DNA from: W0P28-013 sp963621145
GTDB lineage: Bacteria; Bacteroidota; Bacteroidia; Bacteroidales; Paludibacteraceae
Assembly: GCA_963621145.1 (NCBI GenBank)
Contig: CAVFDI010000020.1
Coordinates: forward strand, 1 to 26,478
DNA: 26,478 nt
Reading direction: 5' to 3'
Every line of letters begins with the position of its first letter. Position 1 is the first letter of the stretch. Under the pieces are notes generated by a model that saw only the letters and a program-made list of their open reading frames with translations, had not been told where the DNA came from and made no database searches. Positions 8,074 through 15,596 of this stretch are shown here, piece after piece. The position numbers and the translations under genes were made by a program.

Positions 8074-9150
8074 TCACAATCTTGCGCAACGATTTGCAAG
8101 ATATGCATCGAACAGCACGATGGCAGTCATGGCTTCGACTACAGGAACGGCGCGCGGAACCACGCAAGCATCGTGGCGACCACTAGCTGCGAGAGTTACT
8201 TCGTTCAGTTGTGCATCGACGGTTTTTTGCTCCATTGCTATGGTTGGCGTGGGCTTGAATGCTACACGAAAATAGATGTCCTCGCCATTCGAAATTCCGC
8301 CTTGAATGCCGCCCGAGTGGTTTGTGGCGGTAGCTATTTTGCCGTTTTTTACCACAAAAGCATCGTTGGCTTCGCTGCCGTGAGTGGCGGCTGCCGCAAA
8401 TCCATCGCCATAGTCGAAGCCTTTGGCGGCATTTATCGAGAGCATGGCGCTGGCTAGGTTGGCTTGCAATTTTCCGTAGACAGGCTCGCCCAGTCCCGCG
8501 GGAACGCCCTTGGCAACACATGCCACAATGCCGCCCACCGAATCGCCTGCGGCTTGGCATTTTTCGATTTCGGCAATCATTTTTTTCGCAGCCTCGTCAT
8601 CGGGACAGCGCACTGCATTTTTGTCAATTTTCGACAGATCGAGTTCGGCATAATTTTTTGGTGTCGACGTGGCGCCAATCTGCGTGGTGTAGGCTTTTAT
8701 GCCGATGCCGATTTGTTGCAACGCAAGTTTTGCTACGGCACCAACAACCACGCGCACCGCAGTCTCGCGAGCCGATGCGCGCCCGCCGCCGTTTGCATTG
8801 CGAATGCCGTATTTCGCCTCGTAGGTGTAGTCGGCGTGGCTCGGACGGAACAGATTGTGCAGCGCATTGTAGTCGGCTGGGCGCTGGTCGCAGTTGGCAA
8901 TGACAAAAGCGATTGGCGCGCCAGTAGTCGTGCCGTTCGTCAGTCCCGAAAGCCATTGCACCTTGTCGGGCTCGTGGCGCTGCGTGGTGATTGTCGATTG
9001 TCCTGGGCGGCGACGATTTAACTCGTTCTGCACAAAATCGAAATCAATTTTCAATCCTGCAGGACAGCCGTCGATTACACCACCAATGGCCGCTCCGTGC
9101 GATTCGCCAAACGATGTGAAACGAAATATGTTGCCAAAATAATTACCCAA
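8074..9150 (-). CDS. aroC: Chorismate synthase
   Basis: The last step of the shikimate pathway: FMNH2-dependent removal of phosphate from EPSP to give chorismate, the precursor of aromatic amino acids. The 358 residues carry the three family signatures: FGESHGAAIGGVIDGCPAG near the N-terminus, GGGRASARETAVRV near residue 125, and RHDACVVPRAVPVVEAM near the C-terminus. The start is a TTG at 9148-9150 giving GNYFGNIFRFTSFGESHG. No in-frame ATG lies close by on either side, and starting later would lose the conserved NxFG segment. The TTG sits in AT-rich sequence that resembles the array at 4612-4650. The gene lies 131 bp downstream of slyD in the same direction. I saw no exact -7 box in that gap, so read-through from slyD is possible. 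Confidence 0.95.
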   Translation of the reverse strand: MGNYFGNIFRFTSFGESHGAAIGGVIDGCPAGLKIDFDFVQNELNRRRPGQSTITTQRHEPDKVQWLSGLTNGTTTGAPIAFVIANCDQRPADYNALHNLFRPSHADYTYEAKYGIRNANGGGRASARETAVRVVVGAVAKLALQQIGIGIKAYTTQIGATSTPKNYAELDLSKIDKNAVRCPDDEAAKKMIAEIEKCQAAGDSVGGIVACVAKGVPAGLGEPVYGKLQANLASAMLSINAAKGFDYGDGFAAAATHGSEANDAFVVKNGKIATATNHSGGIQGGISNGEDIYFRVAFKPTPTIAMEQKTVDAQLNEVTLAASGRHDACVVPRAVPVVEAMTAIVLFDAYLANRCARL

Positions 9151-9234
9151 TTTCCAATTATTTAATTGTTTAATTGATTTTTGCTGCGGATATTTTGTTT
9201 GTTGAACTTTTATCTCGATAAACTATTTCAACTT

Positions 9235-9280
9235 CTCATCAACTCATCAACCAAACTTTTCAAACTTTATAAACTTTTCC
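9235..9280. repeat. Degenerate tandem array just past the slyD stop codon
   Basis: On the plus strand CTCATCAA occurs twice in tandem (9235-9250), followed by CCAAACTTTT, CAAACTTTAT and AAACTTTTC. In the slyD sense direction the first units read TTGATGAG and contain TGA. The array ends 1 bp from the slyD stop codon (9282-9284). Confidence 0.7.
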
Positions 9281-9281
9281 C

Positions 9282-9851
9282 TCATTCGCACCCATTGCAG
9301 CCACCGCAGCCGCCTTCGTTGCCTTCGCCGCAGCCACCACAACTGCCGCAGCCGCAACCGCAGCCGTGCGACATGGCGCGCAGGTCGGCCTCGGTTGGCT
9401 CGTGAACATCGAGCACTGTGCCTTTGAAATAGAGATCTTCGCCCGAGAGTGGGTGATTCAGGTCCACTTTCACAGCATCGGGGCGCACTTCCACCACTTC
9501 GGCGTTGATGCGGTGACCTTCGCTATCCATCAGCGGCACAATGGCACCAGGATAGACGCCTTTTTCGTCGATTTTGCCATCGATCTCGAAAATGTTGCGC
9601 GGCAAATCGAGCACGCTCGCATCGTCGTATTCGCCGTAGGCATCGGCACAAGGAATCATAAAGTCGAAGGTGTCGCCTTGAGCAAGTCCTTCCAGATTGT
9701 CTTCAAATTTTTGCAGCATCATGCCCATTCCGAAGAAGAATTTCAGCGGTTCGCCCACCTCGGTCTCTTCCATCAGTTCCATGCTGCCGTCGTCGTTTTT
9801 CACATACAGTTTGTAGTCGACCGACACAAGTAAATTGTTTGCGATTTTCAT
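9282..9851 (-). CDS. slyD: FKBP-type peptidyl-prolyl isomerase, SlyD-like, with metal-binding tail
   Basis: A cytoplasmic prolyl isomerase and chaperone that in characterised SlyD proteins also binds nickel. The 189 residues begin VDYKLYVKNDDGSMELMEETE (FKBP part), then GMGMMLQKFEDNLEGLAQGD, the conserved FKBP loop. The insert-in-flap chaperone domain spans about 70-125, with the FKBP strand VDLNHPLSGEDLYFKGTV after it. The tail from residue 162 is His/Cys/Gly-rich with eight cysteines in 28 residues (GCGCGCGSCGGC...GCGGCNGC), a likely metal-binding segment. The ATG at 9849-9851 is preferred; a longer reading would begin at a TTG inside the upstream TTTCAAA repeats. It lies between lptD and aroC in the same direction, with a -7 box of its own. 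Confidence 0.92.
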   Translation of the reverse strand: MKIANNLLVSVDYKLYVKNDDGSMELMEETEVGEPLKFFFGMGMMLQKFEDNLEGLAQGDTFDFMIPCADAYGEYDDASVLDLPRNIFEIDGKIDEKGVYPGAIVPLMDSEGHRINAEVVEVRPDAVKVDLNHPLSGEDLYFKGTVLDVHEPTEADLRAMSHGCGCGCGSCGGCGEGNEGGCGGCNGCE

Positions 9852-9863
9852 AATTATTTCAGG

Positions 9864-9884
9864 TTTCAAATTTCAAATTTCAGA
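9864..9884. repeat. 7-bp array TTTCAAA/TTTCAGA in the slyD leader
   Basis: Three 7-bp units, TTTCAAA, TTTCAAA and TTTCAGA, lie 13 bp upstream of the slyD start. The same unit family in the opposite orientation (TCTGAAA, TTTGAAA, TCTGAAA) is at 17027-17047. Confidence 0.7.
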
Positions 9885-9916
9885 TTTTGGTGGTGAGTTT
9901 GTCGAGATATAGACCT

Positions 9917-9924
9917 CAAATTTA
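9917..9924 (-). promoter_or_regulatory. -7 box of a possible slyD promoter
   Basis: The minus strand reads TAAATTTG, matching TAnnTTTG, about 65 bp before the slyD ATG. No -33 TTTG is visible at the usual distance. Confidence 0.4.
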
Positions 9925-9985
9925 GCACCCTTTTTTTCATTTTTTATTTTTCATTATTTATTTCTAATTTGCGGCGCGCTGCAAA

Positions 9986-12757
9986 TTAGAACCAAGTGGC
10001 ATTGCGGCTATTGTCGCTGCGTTTTTCGTATTTCAGGTCTTGCAGCATCGAGGCATTCACGCCAATGGTTACAAGGTACGATTTGTAGAGTCCGAATGGC
10101 GAAACGCTGGCCGAAAGTCGCCAACAGTGCAGATCGCGCACTATGGAGAAGGTCATTTGTGTCACTTTCAGCTCTTTCAGGTCGAACGAACCGCTGTAGT
10201 TTATCTTCCATTTTGGTGTTGGGTTCACATGTCCCGAGAAACTGAGATTGTGCGTCCATTCGCGCTTGTAGACCATTTTTTCGTAGTCGAATTTGCTGCC
10301 AGTGCGCCATGCTACCGAGTAGTTGATGGTGAAACTCCACGAAAATTCGGGCTTTGTGTAGCCTTCGCTGTCGGCTGTAACATTTTCCGACTTGTCTTTT
10401 TGCGCCTCTTTGTCGATGTTCGATGGTTCGTCCATGTTGAAATCTACATCGTTGGCCATTGGATCGTTCTCTTCGTCGGAATCGCTCTTTTTGTCCTTCT
10501 TTTTGAAGGTGTTGTTGTCGATGGTGTATTGGAACGATGTGCTAGTGCCGAGGAATCGTGGGAAATTGCGCAATTCGTTGATTTTCACTGGATTGCCGTA
10601 GTCGTTCAGACCATATTTATAAGGATCCCACGAGCCAGAAAGGTTCAGCGAAAACGATTTTGTGAGTTTCAAACGCAGGCTAGTGTTGAAGTTTTGCAGT
10701 CGCAGCGAGTCGGCCGCAAAGTTGTATCCGCCCGAAATTGTGAAGTTGTCGATTAGGCTCACCTTTTTGTATTGTGTGGTGCCTTCTTCCTCAGTTTTCT
10801 TGCGGTCTATCACCTTCATCTCCACGTTGTTTTGCAGCGACCAGTTGAGCGATCCCTGCATGCCGCGCGACGGCACACCATACATGCCGTTGGAGTAGGG
10901 CGAATAGGTTACCATTTCGTGGCGCACTTTGTCGGCGTTGTCTTTGTCCACTATCACCTTGTCGTAGGTGTCGTAGAATTTCCACATCTTGTCCTCCCAA
11001 TCGGGGTGATAGTTGAACGAAACCGTTGGCGTCAACACGTGGCGAATGCGGTCAACTTTGTCGCCAAAAAGTTTGCGAATGGGCGTGTAGTAACCATACA
11101 ATTTTGTCTGCAACGTGATGCCCGCCGTGAAATCATAAACGTTGTAAAATCCCGAAACGGTGTCGAGTACCTCTTGCTGCGCCTGTTTGTCCCACGAGCG
11201 GTTCACTTTGTTGAAATACATGCGATCTTGGAAAGTGAAACTTGGCGTTACAGTCAGATATTTGAACAGTGTGAACGAGGCTGCAATAGGCAGTTTGTGC
11301 ATTATGGCGTTGCGCCAATCCTTAAATTTCTTTTGTGTGAATTCGCTCTCTTTGCAGCTGATGCTGTTGGCAAAAGTCATGTTGTAACTCAGGTAGATCT
11401 TTTCGTAGAAACGCTCTTTTCCAACGGGATTTTTGCGTTTGAACGGGTACACGCGGCTCATGTTCACCGTCAGGTTTGGCAGCGTGAGCGAAATGGTGGA
11501 GTCCTGCGAACGTTGCGACACAAGGGCATTTACCGAAATGCTCCACGGACTTTCTGGGAAACGTTGTGTGTAGCTCACACTCGAACTGGTGATGTTTTTC
11601 GATTGCTCGGCAGGATTGTAGTAGTTGTTCACATTGCTGTGGTTGTAGCCGCTTGTCGAAAAATCGACATTTGCCGAAAAGGTGGTGTATTGGCTCGCTT
11701 TGGCATCTTGGCGGTGCGTCCAACTCAATTTGAAATTGCGATATTTCTTGTAGTCGGGCATGTCTTTTTCGCCATAAACATCTTCGCGATAGGTGGCGCG
11801 GAAGTTACCGCTGAATTTGTAACGCAGCGCGTAAGTGCTGCCCAATTGCACGCCCCATGTGCCTTTGGTGTAGATTTCGCCCGTCAGTTCAAGGTCAATG
11901 TGGTCGCTGATGGCAAAGTAGTAGCCGCCATTTTTCAAGAAAAGTCCGCGCTCCATCTCGTCGCCATACGATGGCATGATGATGCCCGACGAATAACTCG
12001 ATGTGAATGGGAAAAATCCGAACGGAACGGCTAGCGGCAGCGGCACATCAGCCAGAACGAGGTAGGCTGGACCTGCTGCAATGTGGCTTCCTGGGCGCAC
12101 TTTGGCTTTGGTCAGCTGCAGATAGAAATGTGGGTGATCGTGGTCGTCGCAAGTGGTGTATTTGCCGCCTTGCATAAACATATCTTCGTTTTCGAGCCGC
12201 TTGGCTTTGTCGGCCACAATGTAGCCTTCGCCTTGCTGCGTAACGCCACCACGAATGAAACCGCGCCGCGTGCGGAAGTTGTACGACATCTCTTTCGACG
12301 AATAGGGCTGGTCGCCATCTTTGAACACGGGCAATCCCACTTCGTTGCCCACGCTGTCGGTGCGTCCCATGGCAAAGACTGTGCTGCTGTCCATGTTCAT
12401 GCGTATCACTTCGGCCTCAAGTTCTATGGGGCGCTGCTGAGCGTAGCGCACATTGCCGCTGCCGTACAAAAATCCCACACCTGTGCCGTAGAAAATGATG
12501 GAATCGTTACATTTGTAGTGAATTGGCGCATCGATATCGTCGTTTTTGGTGCGTTTTTGCGGCATTTTTATGCTGTCGGGAGCTATTGCTGCCGCAGCTG
12601 TGTCGGGTAAAGAGGTCGTTTCGGGCGCACGCAACGAGTCCGTTGGCGTCATTTCGTCTGCAAAAATGGGCGAAATGCCAACGGCCAAAAGAACTATTGC
12701 TGCTGTTAATCTCCTGAACCTCAATACTTTAAGTTTGTTGATGCGCGTCTTGCGCAT
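9986..12757 (-). CDS. lptD: LPS-assembly outer-membrane protein LptD
   Basis: The outer-membrane barrel that, with a lipoprotein partner, inserts lipopolysaccharide into the outer leaflet. The 923 residues start with a basic stretch and signal peptide (RKTRINKLKVLRFRR, then AAIVLLAVGISPIFA). A periplasmic jelly-roll of the LptA/OstA type follows (IIFYGTGVGFLYGSGNVRY...IELEAEVIRMNMDSSTVFAMG). The long beta-barrel contains CDDHDHPHFYLQLTKAKVRPG and VPFGFFPF and ends RNATWF with terminal Phe. An acidic, lysine-rich stretch (KKKDKKSDSDEENDPMANDVD) probably forms a surface or periplasmic loop. The ATG at 12755-12757 is chosen. A longer reading from a TTG at 12808 would add a non-signal-like segment and overlap the -7 box. 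It is divergent from the amidase gene with 184 bp shared. Confidence 0.92.
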   Translation of the reverse strand: MRKTRINKLKVLRFRRLTAAIVLLAVGISPIFADEMTPTDSLRAPETTSLPDTAAAAIAPDSIKMPQKRTKNDDIDAPIHYKCNDSIIFYGTGVGFLYGSGNVRYAQQRPIELEAEVIRMNMDSSTVFAMGRTDSVGNEVGLPVFKDGDQPYSSKEMSYNFRTRRGFIRGGVTQQGEGYIVADKAKRLENEDMFMQGGKYTTCDDHDHPHFYLQLTKAKVRPGSHIAAGPAYLVLADVPLPLAVPFGFFPFTSSYSSGIIMPSYGDEMERGLFLKNGGYYFAISDHIDLELTGEIYTKGTWGVQLGSTYALRYKFSGNFRATYREDVYGEKDMPDYKKYRNFKLSWTHRQDAKASQYTTFSANVDFSTSGYNHSNVNNYYNPAEQSKNITSSSVSYTQRFPESPWSISVNALVSQRSQDSTISLTLPNLTVNMSRVYPFKRKNPVGKERFYEKIYLSYNMTFANSISCKESEFTQKKFKDWRNAIMHKLPIAASFTLFKYLTVTPSFTFQDRMYFNKVNRSWDKQAQQEVLDTVSGFYNVYDFTAGITLQTKLYGYYTPIRKLFGDKVDRIRHVLTPTVSFNYHPDWEDKMWKFYDTYDKVIVDKDNADKVRHEMVTYSPYSNGMYGVPSRGMQGSLNWSLQNNVEMKVIDRKKTEEEGTTQYKKVSLIDNFTISGGYNFAADSLRLQNFNTSLRLKLTKSFSLNLSGSWDPYKYGLNDYGNPVKINELRNFPRFLGTSTSFQYTIDNNTFKKKDKKSDSDEENDPMANDVDFNMDEPSNIDKEAQKDKSENVTADSEGYTKPEFSWSFTINYSVAWRTGSKFDYEKMVYKREWTHNLSFSGHVNPTPKWKINYSGSFDLKELKVTQMTFSIVRDLHCWRLSASVSPFGLYKSYLVTIGVNASMLQDLKYEKRSDNSRNATWF

Positions 12758-12763
12758 AAAATG

Positions 12764-12771
12764 CAAAGTTA
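12764..12771 (-). promoter_or_regulatory. -7 box directly in front of lptD
   Basis: The minus strand reads TAACTTTG, an exact -7 match that ends only 6 bp before the lptD ATG. Transcription from it would start at or next to the start codon, so the mRNA would be leaderless or nearly so. No matching -33 element is seen. Confidence 0.45.
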
Positions 12772-12850
12772 CGAAATATATCGTATATTTTTGCCTAAAA
12801 ATCTGCAAATTTTGCGCCGATTTTATCTCGATTTTCTCAAAAAAAATGTG

Positions 12851-12858
12851 TACCTTTG
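12851..12858 (+). promoter_or_regulatory. -7 box of the amidase promoter
   Basis: TACCTTTG matches the consensus and lies 83 bp before the amidase ATG. No -33 TTTG is found 19-21 bp upstream. It faces away from the lptD -7 box in the shared gap. Confidence 0.45.
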
Positions 12859-12941
12859 CAGATTGTTATACACCCTTAATATGTAGACGATGGCAAAATC
12901 GTTGCATAATAAAGGTTAATTGGATAGCATTAGATCGGAAA

Positions 12942-14108
12942 ATGAGAAGATTTTTTTCACTGATTATATTTTGTGCAGCGGCTCTGTTGGCTGTGGCAAA
13001 GCCTTTCACTTTGGTGATCGACGCTGGTCATGGCGGGCGCGATCCTGGCGCACTGGGCGCTCGTGGGCGCGAAAAAGACATCAACCTAAATGTGGCTCTG
13101 CAACTTGGCAAACTGGTCGGCTCGAAAATGCCCGAAGTGAAGGTGATTTACACGCGCGATGAAGATGTGTTTGTGGCGTTGCAAGATCGCTGCAACATTG
13201 CCAACCAAGCCAATGGCGATCTTTTCATTTCCATTCATGTCAATTCGTCGAAATCGAGCGCGCCCTACGGTGCCGAAACCTACACCATTGGTCTTTCGAA
13301 ATCGGACGCCAACTTCGAGGTGGCCAAGCGCGAGAACTCAGTAATTTTGCTCGAGGACGGATACAAGGAGCGTTACCAAGGTTTCGATCCCGAATCGCCC
13401 GAATCGTACATCATGTTCGAGTTTATGCAGTCCAAATTTAGCGACCAAAGCATAGAGATGGCGGCCTATGCGCAGGACGAATTCTCCGCACTGAAACGCT
13501 ACAATCGTGGTGTGCGGCAGGAGAATTTTTGGGTTTTGCACCAAACCAAAATGCCGAGCGTGCTGGTGGAGTTGGGCTTCATCTCCAATCGCGACGAGGA
13601 AAAATATCTGCTCTCGACCAAAGGTCAGCAAGAGTTGTCGACCGCCATCTATCGCGCTTTCGAGCATTATAAGCACGAATTCGATCGCAAAAATACTGCA
13701 TCGATAGTGGAACGCCCTGCCGACGAGGCTCCAGTGAAAAATCAGTCGAAAACTGAAAGCAAAAAACAGACTACCAAGCCTTCGGACAATAGCAAAAAGT
13801 CTGAAGATCAGTCGCTTAGCGTGGAATATGTGCAAGGCGTGAAAGCGGTCTACAAACTGCAAATTTTCAGCACAAGCACAAAAATTACCGACCCTAACGA
13901 CGCACGTTTCAAGGGCTTGAAGTGCGATTATTACGAAGAAGATGGCGTTTTCAAATACACCTACGGCTCGAACACAAACCTCGGATTGATGCAGAAAACC
14001 AAAGCCGAAATCAGTGGAAAATTTCCACAAGCGTTTATGGTGGCTTTCTATCAAGGCAAAAAAATTACAATGCAGGAGGCAAAAATTATAAATTCGCGAA
14101 AAAACTAG
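12942..14108 (+). CDS. N-acetylmuramoyl-L-alanine amidase (Amidase_3) with C-terminal SPOR-like domain
   Basis: A periplasmic zinc amidase that cuts the bond between MurNAc and the stem peptide, usually during cell separation. The 388 residues begin with a signal peptide (RRFFSLIIFCAAALLAVA). The catalytic domain has zinc ligands His30 (DAGHGGRDPGA), Glu44 (GREKDINLNVAL) and His99 (FISIHVNSS), with the catalytic Glu210 in LVELGFISN. A charged linker of Lys, Ser and Thr (about 255-292) leads to a C-terminal domain (about 300-375, YKLQIFSTSTKI...PQAFMVAFYQGKKI) that resembles SPOR, a peptidoglycan-binding fold. The ATG at 12942 is chosen because the signal peptide starts there, although the frame is open far upstream. 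It lies 175 bp ahead of the MCE gene in the same direction. Confidence 0.93.
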   Translation: MRRFFSLIIFCAAALLAVAKPFTLVIDAGHGGRDPGALGARGREKDINLNVALQLGKLVGSKMPEVKVIYTRDEDVFVALQDRCNIANQANGDLFISIHVNSSKSSAPYGAETYTIGLSKSDANFEVAKRENSVILLEDGYKERYQGFDPESPESYIMFEFMQSKFSDQSIEMAAYAQDEFSALKRYNRGVRQENFWVLHQTKMPSVLVELGFISNRDEEKYLLSTKGQQELSTAIYRAFEHYKHEFDRKNTASIVERPADEAPVKNQSKTESKKQTTKPSDNSKKSEDQSLSVEYVQGVKAVYKLQIFSTSTKITDPNDARFKGLKCDYYEEDGVFKYTYGSNTNLGLMQKTKAEISGKFPQAFMVAFYQGKKITMQEAKIINSRKN

Positions 14109-14198
14109 ATTCAAATTGAATACGACTGGAGGGGCAGTAGAGATATTATTTCGTTTGAAAATTTGAAGATTGTGCACTATTCTTATTGCACTTCTACA

Positions 14199-14280
14199 AC
14201 TTTACGAACTTTACAAACTTTCCACTTTATAGACTTTCGACTTTACACACTTTTTACTTTTGAACTTTACACACTTTTCG
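14199..14280. repeat. Dense CTTTACA-type array running up to the mlaD start
   Basis: About ten degenerate units of ACTTTACGA/ACTTTACAA/CTTTCCA/CTTTATAGA/CTTTCGA/CTTTACACA repeat from 14199 to within 4 bp of the MCE gene ATG. The unit is 7-10 bp long. A -7 box match (TACTTTTG, 14255-14262) is built from the repeat itself. The rest of the amidase-MCE gap has no gene or clear terminator. Confidence 0.75.
14255..14262 (+). promoter_or_regulatory. Possible -7 box of the MCE gene inside the repeat array
   Basis: TACTTTTG matches TAnnTTTG and lies 21 bp before the ATG at 14284. No -33 TTTG is found, and in an array so rich in CTTT a chance match is likely. Confidence 0.3.
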
Positions 14281-14283
14281 ACT

Positions 14284-15192
14284 ATGAAAAAGATATTCAC
14301 GCGCGAAGTGAAAATAGCACTCGCTTTTATCATCACCATTGTATGTATTGTGGTGGGAATCAACTACTTAAAAGGCATCAATGTGTTTGAGCCTGGCAAT
14401 CGCTACTACGCAAAATTCGATAGGCTCGATGGGCTTGTGGTGTCGAACAATGTGATGGTGCGCGGCTACAAAGTAGGGCAGGTGAGCGAAATCACCTACG
14501 ACCTGTCGCTCGAACAGCCATTCACCGTAACCGTTTTGGTCGACGAAGCCGTGAAAATGCCTGCTGGCACTCAGTTTGTGCTGCGCGACGATGGTCTGCT
14601 TGGAGGTAAAATACTCGACATCGTTTGTGGCGACGATCCCACAACCTTCTACGCCTCTGGCGACACCATCGAAACTCGTATCGAAGGCGGATTGATGGCA
14701 TCGGTGCAAGAACTTGTGCCAAAACTCGATGGCACCATTGCCCGCGTCGATTCGGTGCTAGAATCGGTGAATAACATCGCCAAATCGCAAGAGTTGAAAA
14801 ACAGCCTGAAGAGCATCGAAAGCATCACGGCCGATTTGCGCGTGTCGTCGGCCAAGCTGAAGTATGTGATGAACAACCAAGTGCCGCAAATCGTGAGCGA
14901 TGTGAACACCATTACGGGCGACCTGCGCAAAGTGTCGGGCGACCTGAAACAGATAGAGTTTGCCGAACTTTTTGCACGCATCGATCACACGGTGAACAAT
15001 TTGCAAATTTTCTCCGACAAATTGAACTCGAACGAAGGCACCATCGGCAAGTTGATGAACGACAATGCACTCTACAACAACATCAACACAACTGTGAACA
15101 GCGTGAACGATTTGGTTGTTGACTTGAAAGCAAATCCGAAGCGATATGTGCATTTTTCGCTCTTCGGCGCACGCGAAAAGAAGCAAAAGTAA
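14284..15192 (+). CDS. MCE-family (MlaD-like) lipid-transport protein
   Basis: A periplasmic, membrane-anchored substrate-binding subunit of the type that moves phospholipids between inner and outer membrane. The 302 residues start with a short basic stretch and one membrane helix (IALAFIITIVCIVVGINYL, 11-29). A single MCE domain follows at about 38-116 (YYAKFDRLDGLVVSNNVMVRGYKVGQV...GGKILDI). The C-terminal half (about 140-285) is predicted helical with many Asn, Ser and Leu, ending in EGTIGKLMNDNALYNN and LKANPKRYVHFSLFG, a tail common in Bacteroidetes MCE proteins. The partner permease and ATPase genes (mlaE, mlaF) are not adjacent. The ATG at 14284 follows the array directly, and a strong terminator lies 80 bp past the stop. 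Confidence 0.9.
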   Translation: MKKIFTREVKIALAFIITIVCIVVGINYLKGINVFEPGNRYYAKFDRLDGLVVSNNVMVRGYKVGQVSEITYDLSLEQPFTVTVLVDEAVKMPAGTQFVLRDDGLLGGKILDIVCGDDPTTFYASGDTIETRIEGGLMASVQELVPKLDGTIARVDSVLESVNNIAKSQELKNSLKSIESITADLRVSSAKLKYVMNNQVPQIVSDVNTITGDLRKVSGDLKQIEFAELFARIDHTVNNLQIFSDKLNSNEGTIGKLMNDNALYNNINTTVNSVNDLVVDLKANPKRYVHFSLFGAREKKQK

Positions 15193-15273
15193 CAACGATT
15201 TTAGCGGATCTTTATTTAGACTGAATCTAAATAACGAAATAAAATCACTTTTTTTCGTGGTCTAAAAAATGAA

Positions 15274-15313
15274 CTGCGAACTGCCCCAATTTCAAGCAGT
15301 TCGCAGGCTTTTT
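15274..15313 (+). terminator. Strong intrinsic terminator after the MCE gene
   Basis: CTGCGAACTGC (15274-15284) and GCAGTTCGCAG (15296-15306) form a perfect 11-bp stem with an 11-nt loop, followed by GCTTTTT. An A-run precedes the stem, so weak activity in the other direction is possible. It separates the envelope genes from dnaA. Confidence 0.88.
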
Positions 15314-15502
15314 CTCCCAAGATTTGAAATAATAAAATTTGTTTGTAACGAATTGATTTTCAGGCGATTAAATTTAACTGTTTGACTTTCAAAGGTCGTA
15401 TTAAAACGCTGAAAACTAGGCGGTTAAATTGTTAAAATTTTCCCGAAAAACGACCCCGTTTTTTTCTTCCAAAAAAGAGTGCGAACTTTGCAGCGGAAAA
15501 AT

Positions 15503-15511
15503 TGTTGATAA
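15503..15511 (-). promoter_or_regulatory. Single near-consensus DnaA box upstream of dnaA
   Basis: The minus strand reads TTATCAACA, one base off the DnaA-box consensus TTATNCACA, about 85 bp before the dnaA start. GAACTTTG at 15483-15490, one base off the -7 consensus, could be the dnaA promoter. The 404-bp gap 15193-15596 otherwise holds only the terminator and AT-rich DNA. One box could serve autoregulation but is not an origin. Confidence 0.3.
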
Positions 15512-15596
15512 GTTTATCGAAAAAGATATAAACAACCGGCGAGCAATTTTTTTTGAAAAAAAGAGTATCCAGAAATTTTACAAAGAGACAAAGAAA

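Noticed and set aside
15193..15596. Replication origin next to dnaA
   Set aside because: Only one near-match to a DnaA box is visible and no clustered boxes or unwinding element could be made out. GC skew over the genome would be needed.
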